This document shows positions 49,461-56,468 of a DNA stretch of 64,000 bases, in pieces. The stretch lies in the NCBI GenBank assembly GCA_030641665.1, contig DAOWHA010000038.1:26460-90459 (forward strand). The letters run 5' to 3'. This DNA is from JAGLTA01 sp023142625. Lineage in GTDB: Bacteria; Patescibacteriota; Patescibacteriia; JAACEG01. The notes beneath the pieces were generated by a model. The model ran no database searches. It was not told the origin of the DNA and worked only from the letters and a program-made list of their open reading frames with translations. Within the stretch, counting starts at the first letter, position 1; every line of letters begins with the position of its first letter. The position numbers were made by a program, and so were the translations under genes.

Positions 49461-50159
49461 ATGTCAATAGCAATTCGCGGTTTTCAAAAATTTTCCTTGA
49501 TTGATTATCCAGACAAGACAGCTGCGGCGATTTTTACAGGCGGCTGCAATTTTAACTGCGCTTATTGCCACAACAAAGAACTGATAAATTTCAATGAAAA
49601 CGGAAAAATTTTTGAAAAAGAAATTTTGGATTTTTTACAGACAAGAATCGGGCTGTTGGATGCTGTCTGCATCAGCGGCGGCGAGCCGACACTGCAAAAA
49701 GACCTGCCGCGATTTATCAGAAAGATTAAAAAAATGGGGTTTTTAATTAAATTAGACACAAATGGAACAAACCCTAAAATGCTGAAAAATTTAATTGATA
49801 AAAAATTGATTGATTATGTCGCGATGGATATTAAAGCGCCGCTTGATTGGCAAAATTATGAAAAAATAATCAGAGTAAAAAATATAAATTTAATTAAAGC
49901 GGTTAAAAAAAGCGTTGATATTTTACTAAAAGGAAAAACAGATTATGAATTCCGCACAACTGTAGCGAAAAATTTATTAAGTAAAAGCGATGTTGAAAAA
50001 ATCGCGAAAGGGATTAAGGGGACTGAAAAATATTATTTGCAAAATTTTGTAAAAACGGAAAAAATAGGTTATAATAAATTAAATCCGCTGGATAAAAATG
50101 AATTAGAAGAATTAAAATCAGCGGTAAAAAAATATGTTTTAAATTGTAAAATTAGATAA
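49461..50159 (+). CDS. nrdG: Anaerobic ribonucleotide reductase activase (radical SAM)
   Basis: NrdG uses an iron-sulfur cluster and S-adenosylmethionine to create the glycyl radical in NrdD. The 232-residue protein has FSLIDYPDKTAAAIFTGGCN and the cluster motif CNFNCAYC near residue 32, then CISGGEPTLQKDLPRFI, LIKLDTNGTNP and VAMDIKAPLDW. I chose ATG 49461; the frame extends 20 codons upstream but would start inside the opposite-strand tRNA. This C-terminally longer type is common with archaeal and CPR NrdD. nrdD lies upstream at 44849. Confidence 0.92.
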   Translation: MSIAIRGFQKFSLIDYPDKTAAAIFTGGCNFNCAYCHNKELINFNENGKIFEKEILDFLQTRIGLLDAVCISGGEPTLQKDLPRFIRKIKKMGFLIKLDTNGTNPKMLKNLIDKKLIDYVAMDIKAPLDWQNYEKIIRVKNINLIKAVKKSVDILLKGKTDYEFRTTVAKNLLSKSDVEKIAKGIKGTEKYYLQNFVKTEKIGYNKLNPLDKNELEELKSAVKKYVLNCKIR

Positions 50160-50164
50160 AATTT

Positions 50165-50440
50165 ATGAGCGAACAAAATAAAAAATTAGATCTGAAAAAA
50201 AATTCAGATGAAAAAAGCAAAATAGTAGAATTATTAGAAGAAAATCTAAAAGTTTCGCGGCAAATTTTAAAATTAAGCCAAAAAACTCAGCGCTGGATTG
50301 TTTTGCAAAAAATAAAAGCTGTTATTTATTTTATTTTAATCATAGCGCCGATTATCTTGGCAGCCATCTACCTCCCGCCGATTTTAAGCGGATTATTAGA
50401 GCAGTATCAGGAATTACTCGGCATTTTTCCGAATAAATAA
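50165..50440 (+). CDS. Small membrane protein with coiled-coil start
   Basis: This 91-residue unknown protein has residues 1-40 charged and helical (SKIVELLEENLKVSRQIL) and one or two hydrophobic segments at 50-75 (AVIYFILIIAPIILAAIYL), followed by a short tail. It starts 5 bases after nrdG and ends 14 bases before the HtrA gene, so it is probably in that operon. A membrane adaptor is possible, but no family is recognised. Confidence 0.65.
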   Translation: MSEQNKKLDLKKNSDEKSKIVELLEENLKVSRQILKLSQKTQRWIVLQKIKAVIYFILIIAPIILAAIYLPPILSGLLEQYQELLGIFPNK

Positions 50441-50454
50441 TTAAAATTTATTTT

Positions 50455-51720
50455 ATGCCAAATAAAAAACAGAATGATTTAAGCAAAGAGATTAAGCGTT
50501 TAATGGTCGGAGTTTTAATTGTTAGTTTATTTGCGGGAATTATCGCCGGCGGAATTTCAGGTATTATTTTTAGTCATTATGGTTCAGATTATATTCGCAA
50601 AATCGCATTTTCTAATAAAAATGAGAAAAAAATTGAAAAAAAATTAGCAAGAAATATTAAAGTTGAACAGTTGCAAGAAGAATCAGCAACTATAAGCGCT
50701 GTTAAAAAAGTGAGTCCAGCTGTCGTGAGCATTATAATTTCCAAAGATTTAAGCAAGTATTATAATTCTACCGGTCCTGACATATTTCCTTTTGACGATT
50801 TTTTTGAGTTCGAATTTCCTCCGTTAATATCTCCTAAATTCGGCGAAAAACAGAAAGTCGGGAGCGGAACAGGTTTTATAGTTGACGCGGAAAAAGGATT
50901 GATTTTAACAAATAAGCATGTGGTTTCAGATCCGGACGCGGAATATTCAGTAATCATTAACAGCGGTAATCGGTACGGCGCCGAAGTTTTAGCGCTGGAT
51001 CCGATAAATGATTTAGCCGTTATTAAAATTCAGGCGGATGAAAAATTATCAGAAGCCGAGTTTGGCAATTCTGATAATTTGCAGATAGGGCAGTCAGCCA
51101 TAGCCATCGGCTTTGCCTTAGGGGAATATCAGAATAGCGTTACTAAAGGAATTATTTCAGGCATTGGAAGAAGCGTTATAGCTGGAGATTCCAGCGGCAA
51201 AACTGAACCTCTGGAAGATATAATTCAGACCGACGCAGCTGTTAATCCGGGAAATTCAGGCGGACCCTTAATTGATTTGCGCGGCAAAGTTATCGGAGTT
51301 AATACCGCAATTGATCGCGAGGGGCAGTCCGTCAGTTTTGCCATTCCGTCCAATGAAGCAAAATTTGTTTTTGAGAGCGTCCGAGAGCATAATAAAATTA
51401 TAAGGGCGTTTTTGGGCGTTAGATATATTCTGCTTAATCAAGCTATTGCCGCGGCTAATAATTTAGATGTTGATTATGGCGCTTTAATTATAAGGGGAGA
51501 AAGCGCTGCGGATTTAGCTATTATTCCAGGAAGTCCCGCCGATAAAGCAGGTCTGGTTGAGAACGATATTATTTTAGAAATTGAAAACGAAAAAATCAGC
51601 CAAAAGCATAATTTAGCGAAAGCTATTGGCAGGCGAAATCCAGGCGAAGAAGTTGAATTAAAAATTTTACATAAAGGAGAGGAAAAAATTATTAAGGTTG
51701 TTTTGGAAGAAAGGGAATGA
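50455..51720 (+). CDS. HtrA/DegP-type serine protease with PDZ domain
   Basis: The 421-residue envelope protease has an N-terminal membrane anchor (VGVLIVSLFAGIIAGGISGI, ~18-40). The trypsin-like domain has the catalytic triad in LTNKHVVS (His ~155), INDLAVIKI (Asp ~185) and NPGNSGGPLIDL (Ser ~267). One C-terminal PDZ domain follows (IPGSPADKAGLVENDIILEI). Such proteases degrade misfolded envelope proteins. The layout, an anchor with one PDZ domain, matches DegS-like and Gram-positive HtrA forms. Confidence 0.95.
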   Translation: MPNKKQNDLSKEIKRLMVGVLIVSLFAGIIAGGISGIIFSHYGSDYIRKIAFSNKNEKKIEKKLARNIKVEQLQEESATISAVKKVSPAVVSIIISKDLSKYYNSTGPDIFPFDDFFEFEFPPLISPKFGEKQKVGSGTGFIVDAEKGLILTNKHVVSDPDAEYSVIINSGNRYGAEVLALDPINDLAVIKIQADEKLSEAEFGNSDNLQIGQSAIAIGFALGEYQNSVTKGIISGIGRSVIAGDSSGKTEPLEDIIQTDAAVNPGNSGGPLIDLRGKVIGVNTAIDREGQSVSFAIPSNEAKFVFESVREHNKIIRAFLGVRYILLNQAIAAANNLDVDYGALIIRGESAADLAIIPGSPADKAGLVENDIILEIENEKISQKHNLAKAIGRRNPGEEVELKILHKGEEKIIKVVLEERE

Positions 51721-51727
51721 ATTATTT

Positions 51728-52702
51728 ATGAAAAAAAATATTAAAATCACAACTATTGGCGGCGGTACTGGAAGTTTTACCATTCTTTCAGGCTTAAAAA
51801 ATTATCCTGCCGAGTTATCAGCAATTGTCAGTATGGCAGACGATGGCGGATCAACTGGCGTTTTGCGCGATGAATTAGGCGTATTGCCCCCAGGAGATGT
51901 AAGGCAATGCTTAGTGGCTTTGTCGGAATCAAGCCAAGTATTGCGGGAATTGTTTAACTACCGTTATATCAAGGGGGGATTAAAAGGGCATAATTTCGGC
52001 AATATTTTTTTATCAACTTTAGAAAAAATAACAGGCGGTTTTGACAGAGCGGTTGAAAATGCCGGGCAAATTTTAAGGATTAAAGGAAAAGTCATCCCTG
52101 TTACTTTAAAAAATACAAAATTGATAGCGGTTTTGAAAAGCGGAAAAAAAATAATAGGGCAGCATAATATTGACGAAGCAGATATTAGCAATTTAAAAAA
52201 ATTAAAACTTGAACCAAGAGCAGAAGCAAATCCAAAAGCCATTTTTGCCATTAAAAATGCTGATAAAATTGTTATAAATCCGGGAAATCTGTTTTGCAGC
52301 ATTACGCCTAATTTTTTAGTAAAAGGGATTGCGGACGCTGTCAGAAAATCAACGGCAAAAAAAATATATATATGCAATTTAATGACAAAATTAGGGCATA
52401 CTCATAATCTTTCAGTTGTCGGGCATCTGAATGAATTGGAAAAACAGATTGGGGAAAATGCCATTGATTATTTAATTTTTAACAAAGAAAAACCAGAGGA
52501 AAATTTATTAAAAAAATATTCTAAAAAAGGAGAATATCTTGTAGATTATAAGGATTTAAACAGCAGTTCAACAAAGACAAAATTTATCGGCGGTAATCTT
52601 TTAAGCGATAAAATTTTTAAACAGGCTAAAAATGACGCAATAAAAAGAGCATTGGTTCGGCACGACAGCGGCAAAATCGCTAAAATAATTTACGAATTAT
52701 AA
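51728..52702 (+). CDS. YvcK/CofD-like UDP-sugar-binding protein
   Basis: The 324-residue protein opens KITTIGGGTGSFTILSGLKN, then SMADDGGSTGVLRDELGVLP and PGDVRQCLVALSES, the signature of the YvcK (GlmR) branch of the CofD superfamily. YvcK binds UDP-GlcNAc and adjusts peptidoglycan precursor supply in Firmicutes. I chose ATG 51728; an in-frame upstream start at 51698 would overlap the protease gene and adds no conserved residues. Role by analogy only. Confidence 0.88.
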   Translation: MKKNIKITTIGGGTGSFTILSGLKNYPAELSAIVSMADDGGSTGVLRDELGVLPPGDVRQCLVALSESSQVLRELFNYRYIKGGLKGHNFGNIFLSTLEKITGGFDRAVENAGQILRIKGKVIPVTLKNTKLIAVLKSGKKIIGQHNIDEADISNLKKLKLEPRAEANPKAIFAIKNADKIVINPGNLFCSITPNFLVKGIADAVRKSTAKKIYICNLMTKLGHTHNLSVVGHLNELEKQIGENAIDYLIFNKEKPEENLLKKYSKKGEYLVDYKDLNSSSTKTKFIGGNLLSDKIFKQAKNDAIKRALVRHDSGKIAKIIYEL

Positions 52703-52732
52703 ATTTTTCATAATAAAATTTTTATGTTCGTA

Positions 52733-52761
52733 TTGACAAAAATGCGCGATTAGAGTATGGT
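52733..52761 (+). promoter_or_regulatory. Promoter of rplU
   Basis: TTGACA (52733-52738), 17-base spacer, TATGGT (52756-52761). The start is expected about 23 bases before the L21 ATG. Confidence 0.72.
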
Positions 52762-52790
52762 TATTTTATAACTTAAATTTAGAAAAAAAT

Positions 52791-53105
52791 ATGAATTTAG
52801 CAGTGATAAAAACTGGAGGAAAACAGTATATAGTTAAAAAAGGAGATGATTTAAAAATAGAAAAAATTGATGAAAAAATTGGAAGAAAAATTAATTTTGA
52901 AGAAGTTTTGCTCGTTTCAGACAAGGAAGAAAAGGAGATTAAAATCGGCAATCCTTTTATTGATGGCGTTAAGGTTCAGGGCGAAATAATTGAGCAGGGA
53001 AAAAATAAAAAAGTCGTTGTAGTGAAGTATAAATCAAAGACAAGATATAAAAGGACATTAGGGCATAGACAAAATTATACAAAAGTAAAAATAACAAAAG
53101 TATAA
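52791..53105 (+). CDS. rplU: Ribosomal protein bL21
   Basis: The 104-residue protein matches L21 along its length: MNLAVIKTGGKQYIVKKGDD, the beta core RKINFEEVLLVSDKEEKEIK, and the basic rRNA-binding end KYKSKTRYKRTLGHRQNYTK. L21 binds 23S rRNA domain VI in the large subunit. The usual partner rpmA (L27) is not next; a small zinc protein follows instead. Confidence 0.95.
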   Translation: MNLAVIKTGGKQYIVKKGDDLKIEKIDEKIGRKINFEEVLLVSDKEEKEIKIGNPFIDGVKVQGEIIEQGKNKKVVVVKYKSKTRYKRTLGHRQNYTKVKITKV

Positions 53106-53128
53106 ATAATTTTAATTATAAATTTTTT

Positions 53129-53473
53129 ATGTTTGATTCTTTGCCAGTTTTTGACAATTCATCAGAATTAGAGAATATAATCACTAATTGTCCAATTTGC
53201 GGAAACAAAAATGGAAGTTTAGAAGTGTCGATTTTAGAGGATGGCGGCAATAGCAATTTAATTTACATTAAATGCCATAAATGCTTTAACAATTTATTAG
53301 GAGTAATAAATTATAGCCCTTTCGGCGTTAGCATAGCCACCTTTGCCACTGATTTAAAAAAGTCTGAAGTTCTCAAATTTCAAAATGGAGACTATGTCAA
53401 CAGCGACGATGTTTTAGAACTTCATAGCATATTAGAAGATAAAAAAATAGACTTTAAGGAGATAATAAGATAA
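53129..53473 (+). CDS. Zinc-ribbon-like hypothetical protein
   Basis: The 114-residue protein has CPICGNKNGSLEVSILEDGG and IYIKCHKCFNNLLGVINYS, a CxxC...CxxC ribbon formed over residues ~21-56. A mixed alpha/beta tail ends LHSILEDKKIDFKEIIR. It is not recognised beyond the ribbon. It lies 23 bases after rplU with an AT-rich start and no Shine-Dalgarno, unlike the ribbon genes at 20-23 kb. Confidence 0.7.
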   Translation: MFDSLPVFDNSSELENIITNCPICGNKNGSLEVSILEDGGNSNLIYIKCHKCFNNLLGVINYSPFGVSIATFATDLKKSEVLKFQNGDYVNSDDVLELHSILEDKKIDFKEIIR

Positions 53474-53575
53474 AAAATTTAATTTTGATATTTTTTGTCT
53501 GATTTTTTGGTAAATTTTTATCTGAAACATAAATTCCAAATCTAAAATTACAAATAAATTACAATAATTAAAATT

Positions 53576-53625
53576 ACAAATCCAAAACGATTTATAATTC
53601 AAAATTGTTTTGAATTTTGGATTTA
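53576..53625. other. Hairpin in the rplY upstream region
   Basis: AAATCCAAAA and TTTTGGATTT flank an AT-rich centre containing TTCAAAATTGTTTTGAA. The surrounding 235-base gap (53474-53708) holds short near-repeats of AAATTACAAATC and no gene. Confidence 0.5.
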
Positions 53626-53708
53626 TTCACTTATTTATATTGTTAGTTAAAGTCGAATTTTATTAAAAAAATCAAAAGCATCAAAGTATAATTATTAAGT
53701 AAAAAATT

Positions 53709-54398
53709 ATGGATTTATTTTTAAAAGCTGAAAAAAGAGAGGTGATCGGAAAAAAAGTCCAGCAATTAAGAAAAGACGGCAAGATTCCGGCTATTATATA
53801 TGGGTCTGAAATAGAGCCGACTATTTTAACTGTTGATTATCAAGAATTTGAAAAGGTGTATAAAAAAGCGGGCGGAAGCGCTTTAGTTAATCTTAAAATA
53901 GGAGAAGAAAAAGATGAACTGCCGATTTTAATCCATTCCGTGTCGTATAATCCCGTGAGCGACAAAGTTGACCATATTGATTTTTATAAAATTAAATACG
54001 GGCAAAAATTAACCGCAACGGTTGAATTAAAATTTATTAACGAGTCAAAAGCGGTAAAAGAACTGGGCGGCATATTATCCACTGTTTTAAAAAGCGTTGA
54101 GATTGAGTGTCTGCCTCGCCATCTTATTAGCAAAATAGAGGTGGATTTAAGCGTATTAAAAAGTTTTAGCGATATTATTCATATAAAGGATCTGTCTATT
54201 CCTGAAAATATTAAAATAACAACAGACAATGAATTAGTAGTTGCTAATGTGTCGCAGCCGAAAATTGAAGAGGAAGTCAAGAAGGAAGAAACCGAACAGC
54301 CAAAAGAAGAGAAAGAAGGAGAAGAAAAAGAGGGCGACAAGAAAGAAGGCGGAAAAGATCAAAAGGATGAAAAAGACGCAAAGAAAGAAAAGAAATAA
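53709..54398 (+). CDS. rplY: Ribosomal protein bL25, CTC form
   Basis: The 229-residue protein has the 5S-rRNA-binding L25 domain (KREVIGKKVQQLRKDGKIPA, IIYGSEIEPTILTVDYQEFE) followed by the longer TL5/CTC beta domain (LKSVEIECLPRHLISKIEVD, KITTDNELVVANV). It ends in a Lys/Glu-rich tail of about 40 residues (KEEKEGEEKEGDKKEGGKDQ), a common ornament of this type. A terminator follows directly. Confidence 0.94.
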   Translation: MDLFLKAEKREVIGKKVQQLRKDGKIPAIIYGSEIEPTILTVDYQEFEKVYKKAGGSALVNLKIGEEKDELPILIHSVSYNPVSDKVDHIDFYKIKYGQKLTATVELKFINESKAVKELGGILSTVLKSVEIECLPRHLISKIEVDLSVLKSFSDIIHIKDLSIPENIKITTDNELVVANVSQPKIEEEVKKEETEQPKEEKEGEEKEGDKKEGGKDQKDEKDAKKEKK

Positions 54399-54413
54399 TT
54401 TAAAAATAGAATT

Positions 54414-54449
54414 ACCCCGCCCAAGTTTAAAAAATTAGGGCGGGGTTTC
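54414..54449 (+). terminator. rplY terminator
   Basis: ACCCCGCCC (54414-54422) pairs with GGGCGGGGT (54438-54446), followed by TTTCTT. Confidence 0.9.
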
Positions 54450-54478
54450 TTGACTTTTATATATTATCGTGATAAAAT
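54450..54478 (+). promoter_or_regulatory. Promoter of the DGR target gene
   Basis: TTGACT (54450-54455), 17-base spacer, TAAAAT (54473-54478). The leader of about 80 bases can form three small hairpins (for example CCTCT/AGAGG at about 54514 and TTCGGGC/GCCTGAA at about 54536) before a G-rich ribosome site. The -10 context GATAAAATAAAT recurs upstream of the template repeat at 55685. Confidence 0.7.
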
Positions 54479-54564
54479 AAATCATTCTTTCTAAATGGAA
54501 GAATCCCAGTCCTCTGGCAGAGGAAAAATTTAAATTTCGGGCTTTTGGCCTGAAAGGGGGGGAA

Positions 54565-55560
54565 ATGGATCATCACAAATTAACTTTGGAGCAAGTAGCA
54601 AGAGTAGAGAAAGGCATTGGTATTGATGCTTTTGTACGACTAAGTAATCAGTTGCCGGAAATCGGTGTTAAATACGGCGACAAGTTGCTTGGGCAAGTTG
54701 AGGCGATTCTCAATATGGTTGATCCCATGGATCAGGAAAAGTTGCTTGCCGGCGAAGCGTCAATCGAAATTATCGAGATTATTAAATCTTTGTTCGATAA
54801 CACTAGTCGCGTTATTCCGCCTCGCGGATTTAAGTTGCCGGTAACTGATGAAAATAGGAAGTTTTATCTTGATCAGCATGTTGTTGATCATCAAGACACA
54901 CTGAAACGTTTAACAGATTATCTCCATGGATATAAATATCCGTCTTTATCCGAGTTTCAGGATAAATGCGAATCCGTCAAGGAGAAATCATTGCAGTATC
55001 CGCGAATCGGAGAAAACGCGTTTAATCGCTGCTATCTTCCTCTTCCGATACCGCATATTCCGGAATTGTCTGACTTAACAAAACTGGGAAAAGTTATAGA
55101 AGATTTGCTTGAAGGAGTGGGACGGGCTTATAAGAATGAGTTTCCCGATCGTACTTTCTATAATCACAGACAAGGAACTTTGGCAGGCGAGGTTTCAATC
55201 GTTTCCGGCACAAGACATGGCAAATTACTTGAAGCTGCTTCCAAAGCGCCGCAATCAGGCATATTTCTCCCTGATTCTTTGCAGGGATATTCAATTCACG
55301 CTGACAGGAAAATTATTTCATTGTTTCCCAACTTTGTTTCACTTAGCGGTATTGAATATATTTTTGCAATGATTGCTTATCCTGACATTCTGGCGCGTGA
55401 CTACAACACGCCCGGACTGGATATGGCCGCTCTTTTCTGGCGGTCCGCCGACTATTCGCTTCTCTTCGAGGCTAGCGACGACGAGCTCAGCTTCGGCCGC
55501 ACGGGCTACTTGGCCGTTGCCTACGACTTCTATTCTGGCGGTCTCTTGTTTCTCGGGTAG
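54565..55560 (+). CDS. DGR target (variable) protein
   Basis: The 331-residue protein carries the hypervariable segment of a diversity-generating retroelement at its extreme C-terminus (residues ~291-331, FWRSADYSLLF to GLLFLG). The N-terminal 80 residues are helical (LTLEQVARVEKGIGIDAFVR), the middle has YPSLSEFQDKCESVKEKSL, and the part before the variable region reads PDSLQGYSIHADRKIISLFP and YPDILARDYNTPGLDMAALF. It has no signal peptide or membrane helix. Other DGR targets fold as C-type lectins; this is likely but not visible in a signature. Ribosome site AAAGGGGGGG, start ATG 54565. Ligand unknown; diversified residues would form the binding surface. Confidence 0.9.
   Translation: MDHHKLTLEQVARVEKGIGIDAFVRLSNQLPEIGVKYGDKLLGQVEAILNMVDPMDQEKLLAGEASIEIIEIIKSLFDNTSRVIPPRGFKLPVTDENRKFYLDQHVVDHQDTLKRLTDYLHGYKYPSLSEFQDKCESVKEKSLQYPRIGENAFNRCYLPLPIPHIPELSDLTKLGKVIEDLLEGVGRAYKNEFPDRTFYNHRQGTLAGEVSIVSGTRHGKLLEAASKAPQSGIFLPDSLQGYSIHADRKIISLFPNFVSLSGIEYIFAMIAYPDILARDYNTPGLDMAALFWRSADYSLLFEASDDELSFGRTGYLAVAYDFYSGGLLFLG
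55433..55558 (+). repeat. DGR variable repeat (VR)
   Basis: 126 bases matching 55928-56053 except at 18 positions, all adenines in the template. The conserved end GCGGTCTCTTGTTTCTCGGG has no A and serves as the likely homing (IMH) end; the stop codon follows at 55558-55560. Fourteen residues differ from the template translation. Confidence 0.97.
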
Positions 55561-55640
55561 TGCAGGGATTTGGTCTTTTTGTTCCTTGGTTTTTGGATCA
55601 AAAATTTTGGTTCTTGGTTTTTGGTCGAATTTTTAAAATC

Positions 55641-55673
55641 ACGAGGCGTGACAATGTTGCGCCTCGTTTTTCT
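55641..55673 (+). terminator. Terminator after the target gene
   Basis: ACGAGGCG (55641-55648) pairs with CGCCTCGT (55660-55667), followed by TTTTTCTTTTT. It separates the target mRNA from the template RNA. Confidence 0.88.
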
Positions 55674-55698
55674 TTTTAAAATATGATAAAATAAATTT

Positions 55699-56093
55699 GG
55701 GAGTAGGCTAATGCAACCGGTCTCAAGGGGTAGCGGTTCGCCGAAACCCTAAATTTCTACCAACGCATCAGAATTTTGCGGTTCACTTTGGATTGCAAAA
55801 GAGTATGTGAAAATTTAGGCACTACTTGTCTTTTTCTGGCGTTCAACTTTTAAGAGCCAAATAAAATACAGGGGGAATATTACTTTTCAAGCTATTTTCC
55901 CAGTGGTTAAAGATGGAAAAAGACGAATTTTCTGGCAGTCCGCCGACTATTCGCTTAACTTCAAGGCTAACGACGACAAGCTCAACTTCGACAACACGGA
56001 CAACTTGGCCAATGCCAACGACAACTATTCTAGCGGTCTCTTGTTTCTCGGGTTGTGTCTAAATGTAATAAAGGCCTCATTATAGAGGTCTTT
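55699..56093 (+). ncRNA. Predicted DGR template RNA
   Basis: A -10-like TAAAAT (55687-55692) in the same context as the target promoter predicts RNA from about 55699. The roughly 230-base leader has a hairpin AGGG...CCCT (55726-55750) capped by CGG-TTCG-CCG. The template repeat follows, and the hairpin AAAGGCCTC/GAGGTCTTT (56070-56093) ends it. DGR reverse transcriptases use such structured flanking RNA for priming. No -35 is evident, so the start is tentative. The reading frame across the template (55903-56085) is not a gene. Confidence 0.6.
55928..56053 (+). repeat. DGR template repeat (TR)
   Basis: 126 bases identical to the variable repeat at all 95 non-adenine positions. It holds 31 adenines, 18 of which differ in VR. 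It is enriched in AAC/AAT codons in the target frame (eight), the codon type that A-mutagenesis turns into many amino acids without making stop codons. After TTTCTCGGGT the two repeats diverge. Confidence 0.97.
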
Positions 56094-56117
56094 ATTCGTT
56101 ATTATCTTTGAGGTAAT

Positions 56118-56468
56118 TTAGTTAAGCGAGCGTTGCCAGCCGCCTAACATTCTGCCAATTTCTTGAATCTGCTTTTGTAATTCGAGATATTTTTTACTAT
56201 CAATAATATTCAAGTCTTTTAGCAGTCTAATAAACAGTTTTAGGGTATCAAATTTAGCATTAGCTTTCTTAATTAAAGCCAACTTTTCATCTCTGTAAGC
56301 GCAACTGGTCTCCAACAATAGTTCAAGCGTAACAATAATATACATTTCGCACTTAGCCCCTAAAGTATGTTTATCTTTTTTAGGAAATAAAGCAGAGTAT
56401 TTATAAAAAAGTTTATACAGTTCATATAATTTTTTAATTATTGGAATATCTGTATTTTTATGATCCAT
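56118..56468 (-). CDS. avd: DGR accessory variability determinant (Avd)
   Basis: The 116-residue helical protein is of the bAvd/S23-like four-helix-bundle type: IIKKLYELYKLFYKYSALFP, the long helix GAKCEMYIIVTLELLLETSC, KLALIKKANAKFDTLKLFIR, and the closing GRMLGGWQRSL typical of Avd. Avd pentamers bind RNA and the reverse transcriptase and are needed for retrohoming in the Bordetella phage system. Unusually it is on the minus strand, with its start overlapping that of the reverse transcriptase by 9 bases and its end pointing at the template repeat. Confidence 0.87.
   Translation of the reverse strand: MDHKNTDIPIIKKLYELYKLFYKYSALFPKKDKHTLGAKCEMYIIVTLELLLETSCAYRDEKLALIKKANAKFDTLKLFIRLLKDLNIIDSKKYLELQKQIQEIGRMLGGWQRSLN

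Noticed and set aside
55109..55636. Alternative-frame ORFs over the end of the target gene
   Set aside because: Out of frame with the target whose frame gives balanced VR codon changes; no starts with ribosome sites.
55903..56085. 60-codon frame across the template repeat
   Set aside because: It is the translated template (FWQSADYSLNFK...), with no ribosome site. Template repeats are non-coding donors.
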